This document shows, piece by piece, positions 1-10,574 of a DNA stretch of 64,000 nucleotides. The position numbers were made by a program, and so were the translations under genes. Every line of letters starts with the position of its first letter. Positions within the stretch are counted from its first letter, which is position 1. The DNA is from Siphonodentalium dalli. Its lineage: Eukaryota; Mollusca; Scaphopoda; Gadilida; Siphonodentaliidae. Under the pieces are notes generated by a model, which was given only the letters and a program-made list of their open reading frames with translations, was not told the origin of the DNA and searched no databases. The stretch covers positions 3,203,314-3,267,313 of the forward strand of contig CP136068.1 of NCBI GenBank assembly GCA_032622095.1, written 5' to 3'.

Positions 1-250
1 GCTCCCTATGGGAAATTCACATATGTTAGAGAATGCATTGGCACAGGGTTTTTGCAAAAATTTCTGGAAGATCCAGTAATGGAAGGGTTAATCTACCAGT
101 ATGGAGCCCCTCACAAACATGAGCAGACGACACTCAGCAATACAAGCTGCCACCTGCCATTCCAGTCATGGAATGGTTAAAGGACAATAACCAAGGGGGA
201 TGGGGTCTCCATACTATGTGTGAGGCTCCCTGTGGGTTTAACAACCCAGA
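1..250. repeat. Dispersed GAGCCCC...GAGCAGA module
   Basis: The left edge holds a copy of GAATGCATTGGCACAGGG (the hairpin half-module of the TTAA elements) followed by a GAGCCCCTCACAAACATGAG stretch and, near 225, GTGAGGCTCCCTGTGGG in opposite orientation. The same module recurs near 7715-7800, inside the elements at 28354 and 42528, and as the unit of the array at 58870-60745. No coding sense was seen. Confidence 0.5.
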
Positions 251-2124
251 TTTTAGGTTATATATTTTCTACTTCTACTCCAAGCTTAGGACTGTTTTCT
301 TATGATATGCCGATAGTTTTTGGTCACCTGTTAGTGCCGGATCTTATGCTATCCTCGATGGTTTTTGGTCACCTGTTAGTGCTGGACAACTCCATTACAA
401 ACAAATGAGGAATGAGATGAGCAACCTCTCATTATATAACTAATATTAACTATGCCAGATTGTTTTCATATTGGATTACAAACTTGCTTTATGCATGACC
501 CCTATATATATATATAAGAAGCCAATGAATATGGATTTTTATATTTATCAGTAAATTGGCTACCATACATTATATTTTTGAAATGTCTGATTCTGTGGAA
601 AGACCGGCAAAACACCAACGATACAATTCAAAGTTTAAGGACTCGTGGTCTCGTGAAATGGTATGATAAAATTCAAAAGAAACATATGTTCTAGATTTTA
701 AACTTTACAAGTCCGTTCCTGAATTGTACTTTTTAACATGACAGTTGAAATCTCGTGAGATCTAAATGAAACTGAAAGTAGTTTACGGTTGTTGATACGT
801 GGCCTACAATGTTTTCTCTATAAATCAGTCCTTCCCAGGAGACGGGAGTGATTGCTCTCGCACCCGTACGCACTCGTAATTTTTAAATCACGGGTGCTAA
901 AATTTGCGCCCGTCCCTCTTCGCAAAATACTAATGGCGACTGTAATTGTTGGTTCAATAGTGAACTATTTTAAGGTTTATTGAGATCTGTTACCATCTCA
1001 GTACAACTATGGCATGTTAAAGTGTAACTAGACATAGGTCTATTCCACAATGACTTTTTGTTTGAGAAAAACCCAACTGACAATTATAGTATGGGTGAAA
1101 TATTACACCCGTCTTCTGAATTACGGGAGCAAATAAATGCTCTCGCAGTGTTTTCCTCGTGGGAAGGACTGATAAATGATACAATAAAATGTATAACTGC
1201 ACAGTAACTGTTTTCCTGAAGAATACTTTGTTAATTTGTTATCAAACTTGCATGTTTCTATGTGAAAGATGATAACAAATTTTTTTTTTTTTCTTTTCTT
1301 TATTGAAATTACAAAAATGCAAAAGGAATTAAATTATTTAAAATCTCCAGGATGGTGACCCCAATCTCACGGAAAATCGTGACCAATCTCGCGGAAAATA
1401 TTTTTTGAGGGTAACAGGTCTAACAGGGACATGCAGGATTTTGTTTTCATCGACCAAAAATAGGCTTCAATCCTCAGGCCAATACGACAGACCTCGGCCT
1501 CATAACTCGGTCAATGTGGAAACAACCAATTAAGTATTTTATTAATTAGCAACATTGACAATAATTGTTTCACAGGATGAATATATTAACATAGATATAC
1601 CATTGTGTGCTTTATTAAATTAACAATTATTTCAGCAATTTTTATTCTTGTGAACTTTGTGAAGAACTTACAATGCAGCGATTTCACAGTACAATTGGGA
1701 ATGATATTGATACGGATACATGTTGTTCATCCCTGTACATGTATATTTACTCCCAAAAACAGTGACTGTCCATAATTCACCGAAATCAACTGCAATCTAT
1801 CTTCCGTCGACCCAATATTCTTTGCCGATCGAGCTAATTACGTATGACGTCATTTACGTTACTTTGACTTATTGGCCGCGTTTTCTACTTATTGGCCGAC
1901 TTTTTGTTGCGGCCGACTTTTTGTTACTTATGACGCAGGCAGCATTCTACTTATTGCGGCCGATAACCTGTAGCTAATTAATAATCAGGTTTAAATCACC
2001 AAATTCTGGCCCAATAATTTCCAATTCACAGAAAGTCTCGTGAACAAAAGACAGAAAATCCCTTTCATTTTATGAATATTTTCCCTTCCTTTTACTACAT
2101 TCACATGAAATAAGAATGAACGCT
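251..2124. other. Gene-free stretch, little recognised
   Basis: AT-rich DNA without a convincing exon. The only internal structure noticed is a short irregular repeat of CTTATTGGCCG / CGGCCGACTTTTTGTT between about 1865 and 1975. The ORFs here are short, lack family resemblance and are probably chance. Confidence 0.5.
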
Positions 2125-2128
2125 TTAA

Positions 2129-2511
2129 CCCTTTACCCAACAAACCGGCCAAATAAAGCTTCAACAGCCTAAAATATCTTCGGTCTGTCTCAATAGAACC
2201 ATACAAATATGGGTATCATTGGAACCGGCTCCTTGACCACATTGTGATAGTTACAGTTATGCCCTGTGCCAATGCATTCTCTTATATATGCGAGTCGACC
2301 ATAGGTCGCCTCGCATATATAAGAGAATGCATTGGCCTAAAAAAAATCTTTTTTTTAACACTTTTTACCATTTTTTCTTACATTCTTTAACAATTTTATA
2401 ATTTTTAATGTGTTAAGCCAATGCATTCTCTTATATATGCGAGGCGACCTATGGTCGACTCGCATATATAAGAGAATGCATTGGCACAGGGCCCTTCTGT
2501 TGGGTAAAGGG
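2129..2511. mobile_element. TTAA-flanked (piggyBac-type) MITE, family A
   Basis: A 383-bp element flanked by TTAA at 2125-2128 and 2512-2515. Its ends are CCCTTTACCCAACA and the reverse complement TGTTGGGTAAAGGG. Inside lie two near-perfect hairpins, each built from GCCAATGCATTCTCTTATAT and its complement around a CGACCATAGGTCG core, separated by an A/T-rich spacer. TTAA duplication and a CCCT start are hallmarks of piggyBac elements (family knowledge). There is no transposase ORF, so it is non-autonomous. Sister copies: 4984, 9872 and 12784. Confidence 0.85.
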
Positions 2512-2594
2512 TTAAGAAATACATTAACCCTTCCATGATGGGAACTGTGATGGGGCAACATTAATGCTCCGATGCCAGTGCATTCTCTTATATA

Positions 2595-2673
2595 CAGTAA
2601 TGCCCTAAATAATCGACTCCTTAACCAAAGCAGAATTATGGGTAACTTTTCAGGATTATTTATGGCATTACTA
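2595..2673. mobile_element. Palindromic TA-flanked MITE, internally deleted copy
   Basis: It starts CAGTAATGCCCTAAATAATC after TA and ends GGCATTACTA before TA. It is about 79 bp, against about 210 bp for full copies, so the central part of the palindrome is lost. It sits inside a fragment of the CATTCTCTTATATA hairpin module, a nested insertion. Confidence 0.75.
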
Positions 2674-2862
2674 TATATATACATGTACTGGTATAACAGC
2701 CATTTCCGAAAAAATCTGTTTTATAAAAAACAGGCATTAAAAAGAGTTGATTATTGTTTAGAGTTGTGTGTTAAATTCATCATAAATCATTGAATGAAAT
2801 ATCATGCAGAGGTCAATACTCAATATACAACAAAAAACAAGCTCTTGAATGACTAGTGTATA

Positions 2863-3288
2863 GCAGAGGAATTCTAGGCACGCTGAGAAAATACAGAGGA
2901 ATTCTAGGCACGCTGAGAAAATGCAGATTGATTGATTGATTGATTGGGGTTTTATGTCGCTTTAGCCACTAAGGCCATATCACGACATTGCCAGTTTTAA
3001 TGGTGGAGGAAATCCGCACACTTACGGCTAATCTAACAGTGATTTCAATGGCTGATAAACTCGTCGACCATGTGCGGCAAACCACCGGCCATCGGCAAGT
3101 AACTGACAACTTTCCCAGATAACGATTTCGAGTTACAAAGTCCACGATGGAAACATGTGGATTTGAACCCTTATCGCCAGCGCTGGAAGGCGAAACGGCT
3201 TGGAGTTGTACCCCTAACCGATTGAGCCACCGAGGCCCCGAGAAAATGCAGAGGAATTCTAGGCACGCTGAGAAAATGCAGAGGAATT
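2863..3288. repeat. 30-bp tandem repeat split by a SINE
   Basis: Units of AGAGGAATTCTAGGCACGCT plus GAGAAAATGC occur twice at about 2865-2926 and again at about 3252-3288, with a SINE between. A single-unit paralogue with the same left flank (AATGAAATATCATGC) lies at about 5852-5880, so the duplication happened after the two loci separated. Confidence 0.7.
2927..3239 (-). mobile_element. tRNA-derived SINE, full length
   Basis: On the minus strand the element begins GGGGCCTCGGTGGCTCAATC, carries a box-A-like TGGCTCAATCGG and a box-B-like GGTTCAAATCC, and ends in (CAAT)n after a TAAAACCCCAATCAATC tail. It is flanked by a 12-bp target duplication GAGAAAATGCAG at 2915-2926 and 3240-3251. A tRNA-like RNA polymerase III promoter, simple-repeat tail and target duplication define a tRNA-SINE. 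It has no cloverleaf and is not a tRNA gene. Confidence 0.88.
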
Positions 3289-3703
3289 GTGATGCAGATA
3301 AAGAATTGTGATGCACATCAGGCCTCAGCCTAGGGGTTCAGAACAGGGAGACTTGAAGTCTCCCTCCAGGAAATTTAGGGAGACTTCAGGAAATTTAGGG
3401 AGACTTCAGGGAGAAGTGGGGAGACTACCAAAAATTGACAATTTTCAAATATCGCTTTATTTTATAACATCAACTTCGATTTCGCCTTAGAGCGACGATA
3501 GGGCGAAGTCAGCGACAGTAAGGCGACAATCTCGCCCGAGTCACCTTGTGAGCTGAGGCCTGATGCACAGTGCAATCTCATATGTACAATGTTTCGGAGT
3601 CTCCCATAGGGAGCCTCACATATATAAGAGAATGCATTGTCTTACAAAGTCAATGTAAATATTAATAGGGCAATGTATTCTCTTATATATGCGAGGCTCC
3701 CTA

Positions 3704-3812
3704 AGTAATGACCTAAGTAATCGACTCCTTAACCACAGCAGAATTATGGGTAACTTTTCAGGATTTAGTCAGATATATGGCTTGTTGCCATTCATCGGAA
3801 AGCTCTCGTCTT
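3704..3812. mobile_element. Half copy of the palindromic TA MITE
   Basis: Left arm only (AGTAATGACCTAAGTAATCG through CATCGGAAAGCTCTC). The expected right arm is replaced at about 3813 by the foldback-element fragment. The first base of the usual CAGT end is mutated. Confidence 0.7.
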
Positions 3813-4080
3813 GGTCCAATTATCAAGGATATGGAACTGCGCTGCCAGTCAGACTCAAAGCCCATTTAAATTTCGTTGATATTTCACTCCGATCACAAAC
3901 AAATAATTATCAATTATCATAATATTAATAGCAGACGACTAAACGAAATTCCCGTTGTTTGGTGAGACTTTGAGATCCTGGGTGTCATTTTGCTTGTTTG
4001 GGACACACTGGGTGTCTTTTTGCCCGTTTGAGAGATGCTGGGTGTCTTTTTGCTCGAAACCAATTGACAATGACCTATTC
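3813..4080. mobile_element. Fragment of a foldback element (unoccupied paralogue)
   Basis: It matches 25441-26035: GCAGACGACTAAAC, GTTTGGTGAGACTTTGAGAT and two GGGTGTCTTTTTGC blocks. The first about 45 bp match the second locus too. Here GGGTGTCTTTTTGCCCGTTT (about 4012-4031) is continuous, whereas the copy near 25585 is interrupted by a 382-bp element, so this is its empty site. Confidence 0.75.
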
Positions 4081-4383
4081 AGCTTTATTAAGATGCAGTT
4101 AATCTGATAGCAGTAGTATTGATGGGGGTGAGGAATTACCCGTATTTAGTGTGGTAGTGGTTGTGGTGTTTACATATCTAATCCTCTTGGCATGCTTCTG
4201 ATGAAGCAACCCTTCTACAATTTAATTGTTTGGCGATTGGTTTATTATTGTATGATAAACCACAAAATAAGACTCAAAATTGCGAAAAATTATACTATCA
4301 GGGATAGCATTTGGCAAATTCTAAAAGAATTTGGCAAACAATATTTTCATTTGGCAGTACTCTACATGTATGTTATGTAAACA

Positions 4384-4650
4384 AATGCCATGTTATGTAA
4401 ACAAACAGTACGTAAAGAGTATGCGATAAGCAAAACACTCAGCACCGATGAGACCCCCCACTAACTGAACTTTTGTCAGAAATGCCACCAAGTTGTTACA
4501 ACATACTGGTATATCTATCGATACTCTTCACCTCCCAAGATTTTGGTGTTGAATGGGTCACCATGAAACACTTTCCTAAACAATCGCCACGGTATTGAGT
4601 GTTTTGCTTATCGCTCACTATTTACGTGTTGTATATAAACAAACGCTCAG
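4384..4650. repeat. Inverted repeat (foldback element)
   Basis: The left arm GTATGCGATAAGCAAAACAC (about 4418-4437) is answered by GTGTTTTGCTTATCGCTCAC (about 4598-4617). Both arms continue outward through ACGTAAA / TTTACGT to AAACAAAC. The middle is unique and non-coding. It is probably a small non-autonomous DNA element; no target duplication could be fixed. Confidence 0.6.
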
Positions 4651-4983
4651 CTCACACAAAGTGTTTTGTGGATAATAACACATTCATATGATCATTATTC
4701 TATACTATTAGTATATTCTTGAGGAAATTTTCATAATTTGGTAACTGTCATTTCTAAATTATAACATATAACAACGGCCATCGATGCATTTAAGATCCAC
4801 AGATATAAGGAAAATCACTGCATTTTACTTTCAGCCTGAGAACCGGGACTTCATGCATTGTGGTGGAACTGCGGTACATGCAGTGTTGAAGTGGCAACCA
4901 TACCACGGTGTTGGAGGTTACCGCGGTATAATACTGTGGTATTACCGGGGTGACACCATGTTAGAGGTGGTCAATTACTTTAA

Positions 4984-5354
4984 CCCTTTACCCAACAGAA
5001 GGGCCCTGTGCCAATGCATTCTCTTATATATGCGAGTCGACCATAGGTCGCCTCGCATATATAAGAGAATGCATTGGCATAACACATTAAAAATTATAAA
5101 ATTGTTAAAGAATGTAAGAAAAAATGGTAAAAAGTGTTAAAAAAAGATTTTGTTTAGGCCAATGCATTCTATGGTCGACTCGCATATATAAGAGAATGCA
5201 TTGGCACAGGGCATAACTGTAACTATCACAATGTGGTCAATGAGCCGGTTCCAATGATATCCATATTTGTATGGTTTTATTGAGACAGACCGAAGATATT
5301 TTAGGCTGTTGAAGCTCTATTTGGCCGGTTTTGGCCGGTTTGTTGGGTAAAGGG
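4984..5354. mobile_element. TTAA-flanked (piggyBac-type) MITE, family A, inverse orientation
   Basis: TTAA at 4980-4983 and 5355-5358; ends CCCTTTACCCAACA and TGTTGGGTAAAGGG. The unique arm with GGTCTGTCTCAATAAAACC-type sequence is on the right, so it is inverted relative to the copy at 2129. The second internal hairpin has lost about 20 bp of one arm. The left flank (about 4907-4983) has an unoccupied paralogue at about 17912-17986. Confidence 0.87.
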
Positions 5355-5450
5355 TTAAGTACACCAGTACCGTAATTGGTTTCAGGCTATTTTTCTTTCA
5401 GTTTATCCTAATTTGACAAATCAGCCAGCATTTCATTATGACTTTTGACT

Positions 5451-5664
5451 GTCATCCCCGGATGCTAGGTGTGATTTTACTGTCATCCCCGGATGCTAGG
5501 TGTGATTTTACTGTCATCCCGGGATGCGAGGTGTGATTTTACTGTCATCCCCGGATGATAGGTGTGATTTTACTGTCATCCCGGGATGCGAGGTGTGATT
5601 TTACTGTCATCCCCGGATGATAGGTGTGATTTTACTGTCATCCCGGGATGCTAGGTGTGATTTT
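5451..5664. repeat. 31-bp minisatellite, about 7 units
   Basis: The unit starts CTGTCATCCCCGGATGCTAG and ends GTGTGATTTTA. Variants alternate between CCCCGG and CCCGGG and between GCTAGG, GCGAGG and GATAGG, giving a partly two-unit higher-order pattern. Confidence 0.85.
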
Positions 5665-6019
5665 CGCTAACCCTACATGATGTGTTACCTGGTCAGACAC
5701 CCACTTACCACTTATTGGTGTTACATATAAAACAACCCTGATTATCTCTGCAGGTTGTTGTGAATTCTGCATGTCGATCATAAATCATTGAATGAAATAT
5801 CATGCGGAGGTTATGCAACAAAAACAATCTCTTCACACATGGGCGTATAGCAGAGGAATTCTAGACACGCTGAGAAAATACCAAGTTATTTTGACATGGC
5901 TTATGGACGAGTATGTATATAATCGAAGTGGTGGGAATCAGACATGTGATTCCCAGAAATATACTGTTGTGAGGCCAAACAGAAATACACTTATGGTGTC
6001 CTTACACTATTTACATGTA

Positions 6020-6238
6020 CAGTAATGCTCTAATTAATCGACCTCTTAACCAAAGCAGAATTATGGGTAACTTTTCAGGATTTACATGTAGTCGGAAATA
6101 TGGCTTGTTGCAATTCATCGGAAAGCTCTCCCCGAGAGCTTTCCGATGAATGGCAACAAGCCATATTTCCGACTAAATCCTGAAAAGTTACCCATAATTC
6201 TGCTTTGGTTAAGAGGTCGATTACTTAGGGCATTACTG
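6020..6238. mobile_element. Palindromic TA-flanked MITE, full copy
   Basis: CAGTAATGCTCTAATTAATC ... GGGCATTACTG between TA dinucleotides at 6018-6019 and 6239-6240. The two arms (about 105 bp each, with GCAGAATTATGGGTAAC, GGATTTA, CGGAAATATGGC and GGAAAGCTCTC) are complementary almost to the centre. TA duplication plus CAGT ends fit Tc1/mariner-type elements; no transposase is present. Confidence 0.85.
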
Positions 6239-6477
6239 TAGGTGTGCCTCGGAGTCATCAAACATGCAGTAAAATTTGTGAAAACCCTGTCTTCCAAAGG
6301 GCACCTCGCATATACATGTATAAGAGAATACATCGGTCTAACAATATTAACCATGACCTTGTAAGCCAGTGCATTCTTTTATATATATGTGAGGTTCGAT
6401 TATATAAAAGAATGCACTGGCCTACTTTATGTATGGCCTACATGTAGATCATGCCATGAATCTCTACTCTGGCTATA

Positions 6478-7465
6478 ACGCCCGTAGAGTACATATTCCA
6501 CCAGTACAAAACATTGGAACTTTTTGAAGTTTTGACAGGGGACCTTATAAAGTTGATAAATTAATGCGGGTAATATATTTATTAGTTACTATCTGTTCCT
6601 TAATAATATACTTCACTGTAGGTGAGGGTCCTATCTGTTCCTTAATAATGTACTTCACTGTAGGTGAGGGTCCTATCTGTTCCTTAATAATGTACTTCAC
6701 TGTAGGTGAGGGTCCTATCTGTTCCTTAATAATGTACTTCACTGTAGGTGAGGGTCCTATCTGTTCCTTAATAATGTACTTCACTGTAGGTGAGGGTCCT
6801 ATCTGTTCCTTAATAATGTACTTCACTGTAGGTGAGGGTCCTATCTGTTCCTTAATAATGTACTTCACTGTAGGTGAGGGTCCTATCTGTTCCTTAATAA
6901 TGTACTTCACTGTAGGTGAGGGTCCTATCTGTTCCTTAATAATGTACTTCACTGTAGGTGAGGGTCCTATCTGTTCCTTAATAATGTACTTCACTGTAGG
7001 TGAGGGTCCTATCTGTTCCTTAATAATGTACTTCACTGTAGGTGAGGGTCCTATCTGTTCCTTAATAATGTACTTCACTGTAGGTGAGGGTCCTATCTGT
7101 TCCTTAATAATGTACTTCACTGTAGGTGAGGGTCCTATCTGTTCCTTAATAATGTACTTCACTGTAATGCTTTTCTGTGACTTGTGTGAGACAATATTGC
7201 AAAAAACATTGAATTAATTACCAAGAAAAAATTCCATAATTGTAAGTGACGAAAGCAAAATTGCTCACAAATTCGCTTAAATCGTGAAATTTCGAGTTGG
7301 GTCCTTCACCTACAGTGAAGTATATTATTAAGGAACAGATAATAACTAAGAAATATATTCCCCGCGTTATTTTTTCAACTTTATAAGGTTCCCTGTCAAA
7401 ATTTCAAAAAGTTCCCAGGATTTGTAATGGTGGAATACATGTACGATCTCTACGGGCGTTATACA
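6478..7465. mobile_element. Foldback element with an array in one arm
   Basis: About 6478-6640 (ATAACGCCCGTAGAG ... GACCTTATAAAGTTG ... ACTTCACTGTAGGTGAGGG) is the inverse of about 7303-7465 (CCTTCACCTACAGTGAAGT ... CTCTACGGGCGTTAT). Arms are about 160 bp. Only the left arm contains the 42-bp minisatellite; the right arm has a single unit. It is probably a non-autonomous DNA transposon. Confidence 0.7.
6586..7165. repeat. 42-bp minisatellite, about 14 units
   Basis: The unit is CTATCTGTTCCTTAATAATG plus TACTTCACTGTAGGTGAGGGTC, almost without variation. Because 42 is a multiple of three and the unit lacks stops in one frame on each strand, it gives long repetitive ORFs in both directions (14-residue repeats ICSLIMYFTVGEGP on + and VKYIIKEQIGPSPT on -). 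This is a composition effect, not evidence for a gene. Confidence 0.92.
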
Positions 7466-7837
7466 TGTATACAGTACATGTAATGCCCTAAATAATCGAC
7501 TCCTGGACCACAGAAGAATTATGAGATTCACATGGCATGATCTGGGCCATACATAAAGCATGATCTATGTATGGCCTAACAATTGGTGATGCATGCGTAA
7601 ACTGTCAGGTGATATTCCATGTGCCTACTCAGTACTCATGCACCCCCTCAAATAAAACAGCGGCCACAAACAGAGTGCAAAATAACAGAACAGAGATGAT
7701 ATGCCCTAATTAACCTGTATGGTGCCCCCTCACAGACAGGAGCAGATGACAGTCAGTAATAGATCCTTCTATCTGTGTGGGGCTCTCTATGGAGGTTAGC
7801 CATATATAGTAGAGATTCATAGGAATAGGATGATCTA

Positions 7838-8196
7838 CAGTAATGCCCTAAATAATCAACTCCTTAACCACAGCAGAATTTTGGGTAACTTTTCAGAATT
7901 TAGTCGGAAATATTCTTTAACAATTTTTTTAATTTTTTCTTACATTTTTTTTAACAATTATAAAAAATAATATAAATTTGTTAGGCCAGTGCATTCTCTT
8001 ATATATGCGAGGCGACCTATGGTCGACTCGCATATATAAGAGATTGCATTGGCACAGGGCTTCCTACTAGTAGTATGGAATAACTCTCCCTGAGAGCTTT
8101 CCGATGAATGGCAACAAGCCATATTTCCGACTAAATCCTGAAAAGTTACCCATAATTCTGCTGTGGTTATGGAGTCGATTATTTAGGGCATTACTG
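7838..8196. mobile_element. Palindromic TA MITE interrupted by a hairpin-element fragment
   Basis: CAGTAATGCCCTAAATAATC at 7838 and AGGGCATTACTG ending at 8196, with TA on both sides. The left arm stops at about 7910 (CGGAAATATT). About 7911-8062 is an A/T-rich spacer plus one hairpin (GCCAGTGCATTCTC ... GCATTGGCACAGGG) from a TTAA-type element. The right arm resumes at about 8090 (GAGAGCTTTCCGATGAATGG). Confidence 0.75.
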
Positions 8197-8319
8197 TATT
8201 TGTAGACATATCAATGTGGGGGTGTTAATACTTTGCACACTGGAATTCTTAGTGATTTAGTCAGAACCTAATAACAGGATATTACACCAGCAGTTACCTG
8301 CAGCGAGAAGTACTGTATA

Positions 8320-8740
8320 AAACATGTGTGTTTACAGGTACTCAATCCAATTCGATGGTCCCCATATAATCAGATTCAAACAACAACAACATTGTTAGAA
8401 ATGCCAATTCAGTTACCAGAATCAATTAATTGCCCAAAAATAGTGCTAACCACTGTTAACTATAGTATAAAAATTACCCAAATTATCAACATTTTGTTTG
8501 ACAAAATTTTGCCTTATTATCAACACAAAGCCTCTTGATTTTAGAGTTATCCATCTTCATCAGCAATTTAGTCCGAGATCGTTGGCTCATCGACTTTTTA
8601 CTGGGCCACTAATAAGTCTTGATGGTGAAAAATAATAGATTTCAAAAATCAATATCTAAATCGACTCGAATCAAATAATTTTTACCCCCTGAATCCAAAT
8701 AAATAGTAATTGAGGGGGCGATAGATTGGATTGTTATCCT
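8320..8740. repeat. Dispersed about 400-bp repeat
   Basis: Same-orientation relative of 36968-37360. Shared blocks include AATTGCCCAAAAATA, CTTGATTTTAGAGTTATCCA, TTTTACTGGGCCACTAA and AAAATAATAGATTT. It is non-coding in both. In both places core-repeat elements are close by, so it may be the unique 5' part of such an element. Confidence 0.6.
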
Positions 8741-8989
8741 TTACCACATTCTCCTCCCTTCTGATTGGCTGAGGTTGCATCACGTGGCGGGCTGCAAATC
8801 ACTTGTTACCATCGAGGGTAACTTTTTCGAAAAATGTTGACCAGTAAACTACGAATTACTCAATAAGCAAAGATTCCCTCACATCCCTCTAACAGCATCA
8901 TAAAACACTCCTTTTATAACCCCCAACTTTTTGTAATAAATCACGAACTGTGATGTTTGCTAATTTGCATAGTTATTGTTTTTAATTTG

Positions 8990-9187
8990 CAATTAAAACG
9001 CTTTTTGTGTAAATTATGAGAAACTCATATACAAAATTTGGTTCTGATCAGTTACAAAATGTTCGAGTTATCGCAACATGTGTAAAGTGTCTATGGACAG
9101 ACAGACAGCCGGACAGACTGACGGACACACGACAAGTGGTCAATCCGGACAACGACACAATGTTTACCATACTATGATATGGGTAAA
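8990..9187 (+). mobile_element. Core-repeat element, 3' end
   Basis: One partial core repeat (GAGAAACTCATATACAAAAT, CCGAT/TTCTGATCAG) is followed by an ACAG/ACGG microsatellite, GTGGTCAATCCGGACAACGA and the palindromic end GTTTACCATACTATGATATG GGTAAACATAAAAA. The same order recurs at 19264-19712, 20700-20942 and 21760-21983. Core repeats, microsatellite and hairpin tail resemble bivalve pearl/CvA-type elements, later grouped with Helentron-derived elements (family knowledge; assignment is inference). Confidence 0.65.
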
Positions 9188-9244
9188 CATAAAAACACAA
9201 TGAACCCATCAAACAAATTAACAAAAGAATGACATCAACAATCG

Positions 9245-9470
9245 CCATGGTTACATGTACATACGGTACTAGTATATGTACACCTTGTACGGTACATGTA
9301 GGGCACAAGCTCCACCGAATGAAGAGCTTTTTCATCCAACTTCAACTGACATTCATGTACATACAGTACTAGTATATGTACATGTACACCTTGTATGGTA
9401 CATGTAGGGTACAAGCTCCCACGAATGAAGAGCTTTTTCATCCAACTTCAACTGACATACATACATGTAC
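9245..9470. repeat. Two-copy direct duplication of about 0.1 kb
   Basis: CATACGGTACTAGTATATGT ... ACAAGCTCCACCGAATGAAG at about 9259-9345 is repeated as CATACAGTACTAGTATATGT ... at about 9359-9450, each ending CATCCAACTTCAACTGACAT. It is rich in ACATGT. Non-coding. Confidence 0.7.
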
Positions 9471-9871
9471 ATGTACTTAGCATTACAATACATTTGTACA
9501 TGTATATCATTGAAACATTGAAGGTTAATTTGACAAGAATTCAAGTTAAACATTAGCTTTTGTACAGGTTATTTCACCTTATCTTTTGTGAATCATCAAC
9601 ATATACTTAAGAATCCAAATTCACATCCAACAATGAAACAATACTAGTAGGATGTGGTCATGTGTGGCAGAATAATAAAACATTTAGTATTACATGAAGA
9701 CCTCTATGTGTACAGGATGGATCATGGTTATAATATACAGTAAAGCACACAGGGACCTAAACTCATCAAACAAAGTTAACTTCAAAAGGATGACATCAGC
9801 AATCGCTATGAATTGAGTTAGAATAATAATAAGCTACCATCGTACTCGTTTACCTCACCGTCAACAATTAA

Positions 9872-10264
9872 CCCTTTAACCAACAAACCGGCCAAAAACG
9901 GCCAAATAAAGCTGCAACAGCCTAAATTATCTTGGGTCTGTCTCAATAAAACCATACAAATATGGATATCATTGGAACCGGCTCATTGACCACATTGCGA
10001 TGGTTACAGTTATGCCCTGTGCCAATGCATTCTCTTATATATGCGAGTCGACCATAGGTCGCCTCGCATATATAAGAGAATGCATTGGCCTAAAAAAAAA
10101 TCTTTTTTTAACACTTTTTACCATTTTTTCTTACATTCTTTAACAATTTTATAATTTTTAATGTGTTAAGCCAATGCATTCTCTTATATATGCGAGGCGA
10201 CCTATGGTCGACTCGCATATATAAGAGAATGCATTGGCTCAGGGCCGTTCTGTTGGGTAAAGGG
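9872..10264. mobile_element. TTAA-flanked (piggyBac-type) MITE, family A
   Basis: TTAA at 9868-9871 and 10265-10268; ends CCCTTTAACCAACA and TGTTGGGTAAAGGG. Two internal hairpins, same orientation as the copy at 2129, with a near-identical spacer (ACACTTTTTACCATTTTTTC). Confidence 0.85.
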
Positions 10265-10432
10265 TTAACCCCTTAATTCCTCATGCAACTAATTTTGTTG
10301 AGACCCAACATGTGGGGAAATGGGTTGTCCGAAGCGTCAGTCACAAAATACATGTGAATATACCAGGTGGGACTGTTTCTTTACGCGGGCAAACAACGCA
10401 TAAATAGAAGCCGATGTTAGTTACACGTCCCA

Positions 10433-10538
10433 CTGAGAGCTTTCCGTTGAATGGCAACATGCCATATTTCCGACTAAATCCTGAAAAGTTACCCATAATT
10501 CTGCTGTGGTCCAGGAGTCAATTATTTAAGGCATTACA
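10433..10538. mobile_element. Half copy of the palindromic TA MITE
   Basis: Right arm only: CTGAGAGCTTTCCGTTGAATGG through GGCATTACATG. It begins abruptly after an ACACGTCCCA junction. Confidence 0.65.
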
Positions 10539-10574
10539 TGTATAATCTAGGACACTAGCATTTTGTCAGTTTAA

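Noticed and set aside
2927-3239. tRNA gene on the minus strand
   Set aside because: Box A and box B are present but no cloverleaf follows; the element is 313 bp, ends in a CAAT repeat and has a target duplication, so it is a SINE.
6545-7217. Long overlapping ORFs on both strands (205 and 217 codons)
   Set aside because: Both come from the 42-bp minisatellite, whose length is a multiple of three and which lacks stops in one frame per strand. There is no non-repetitive coding context.
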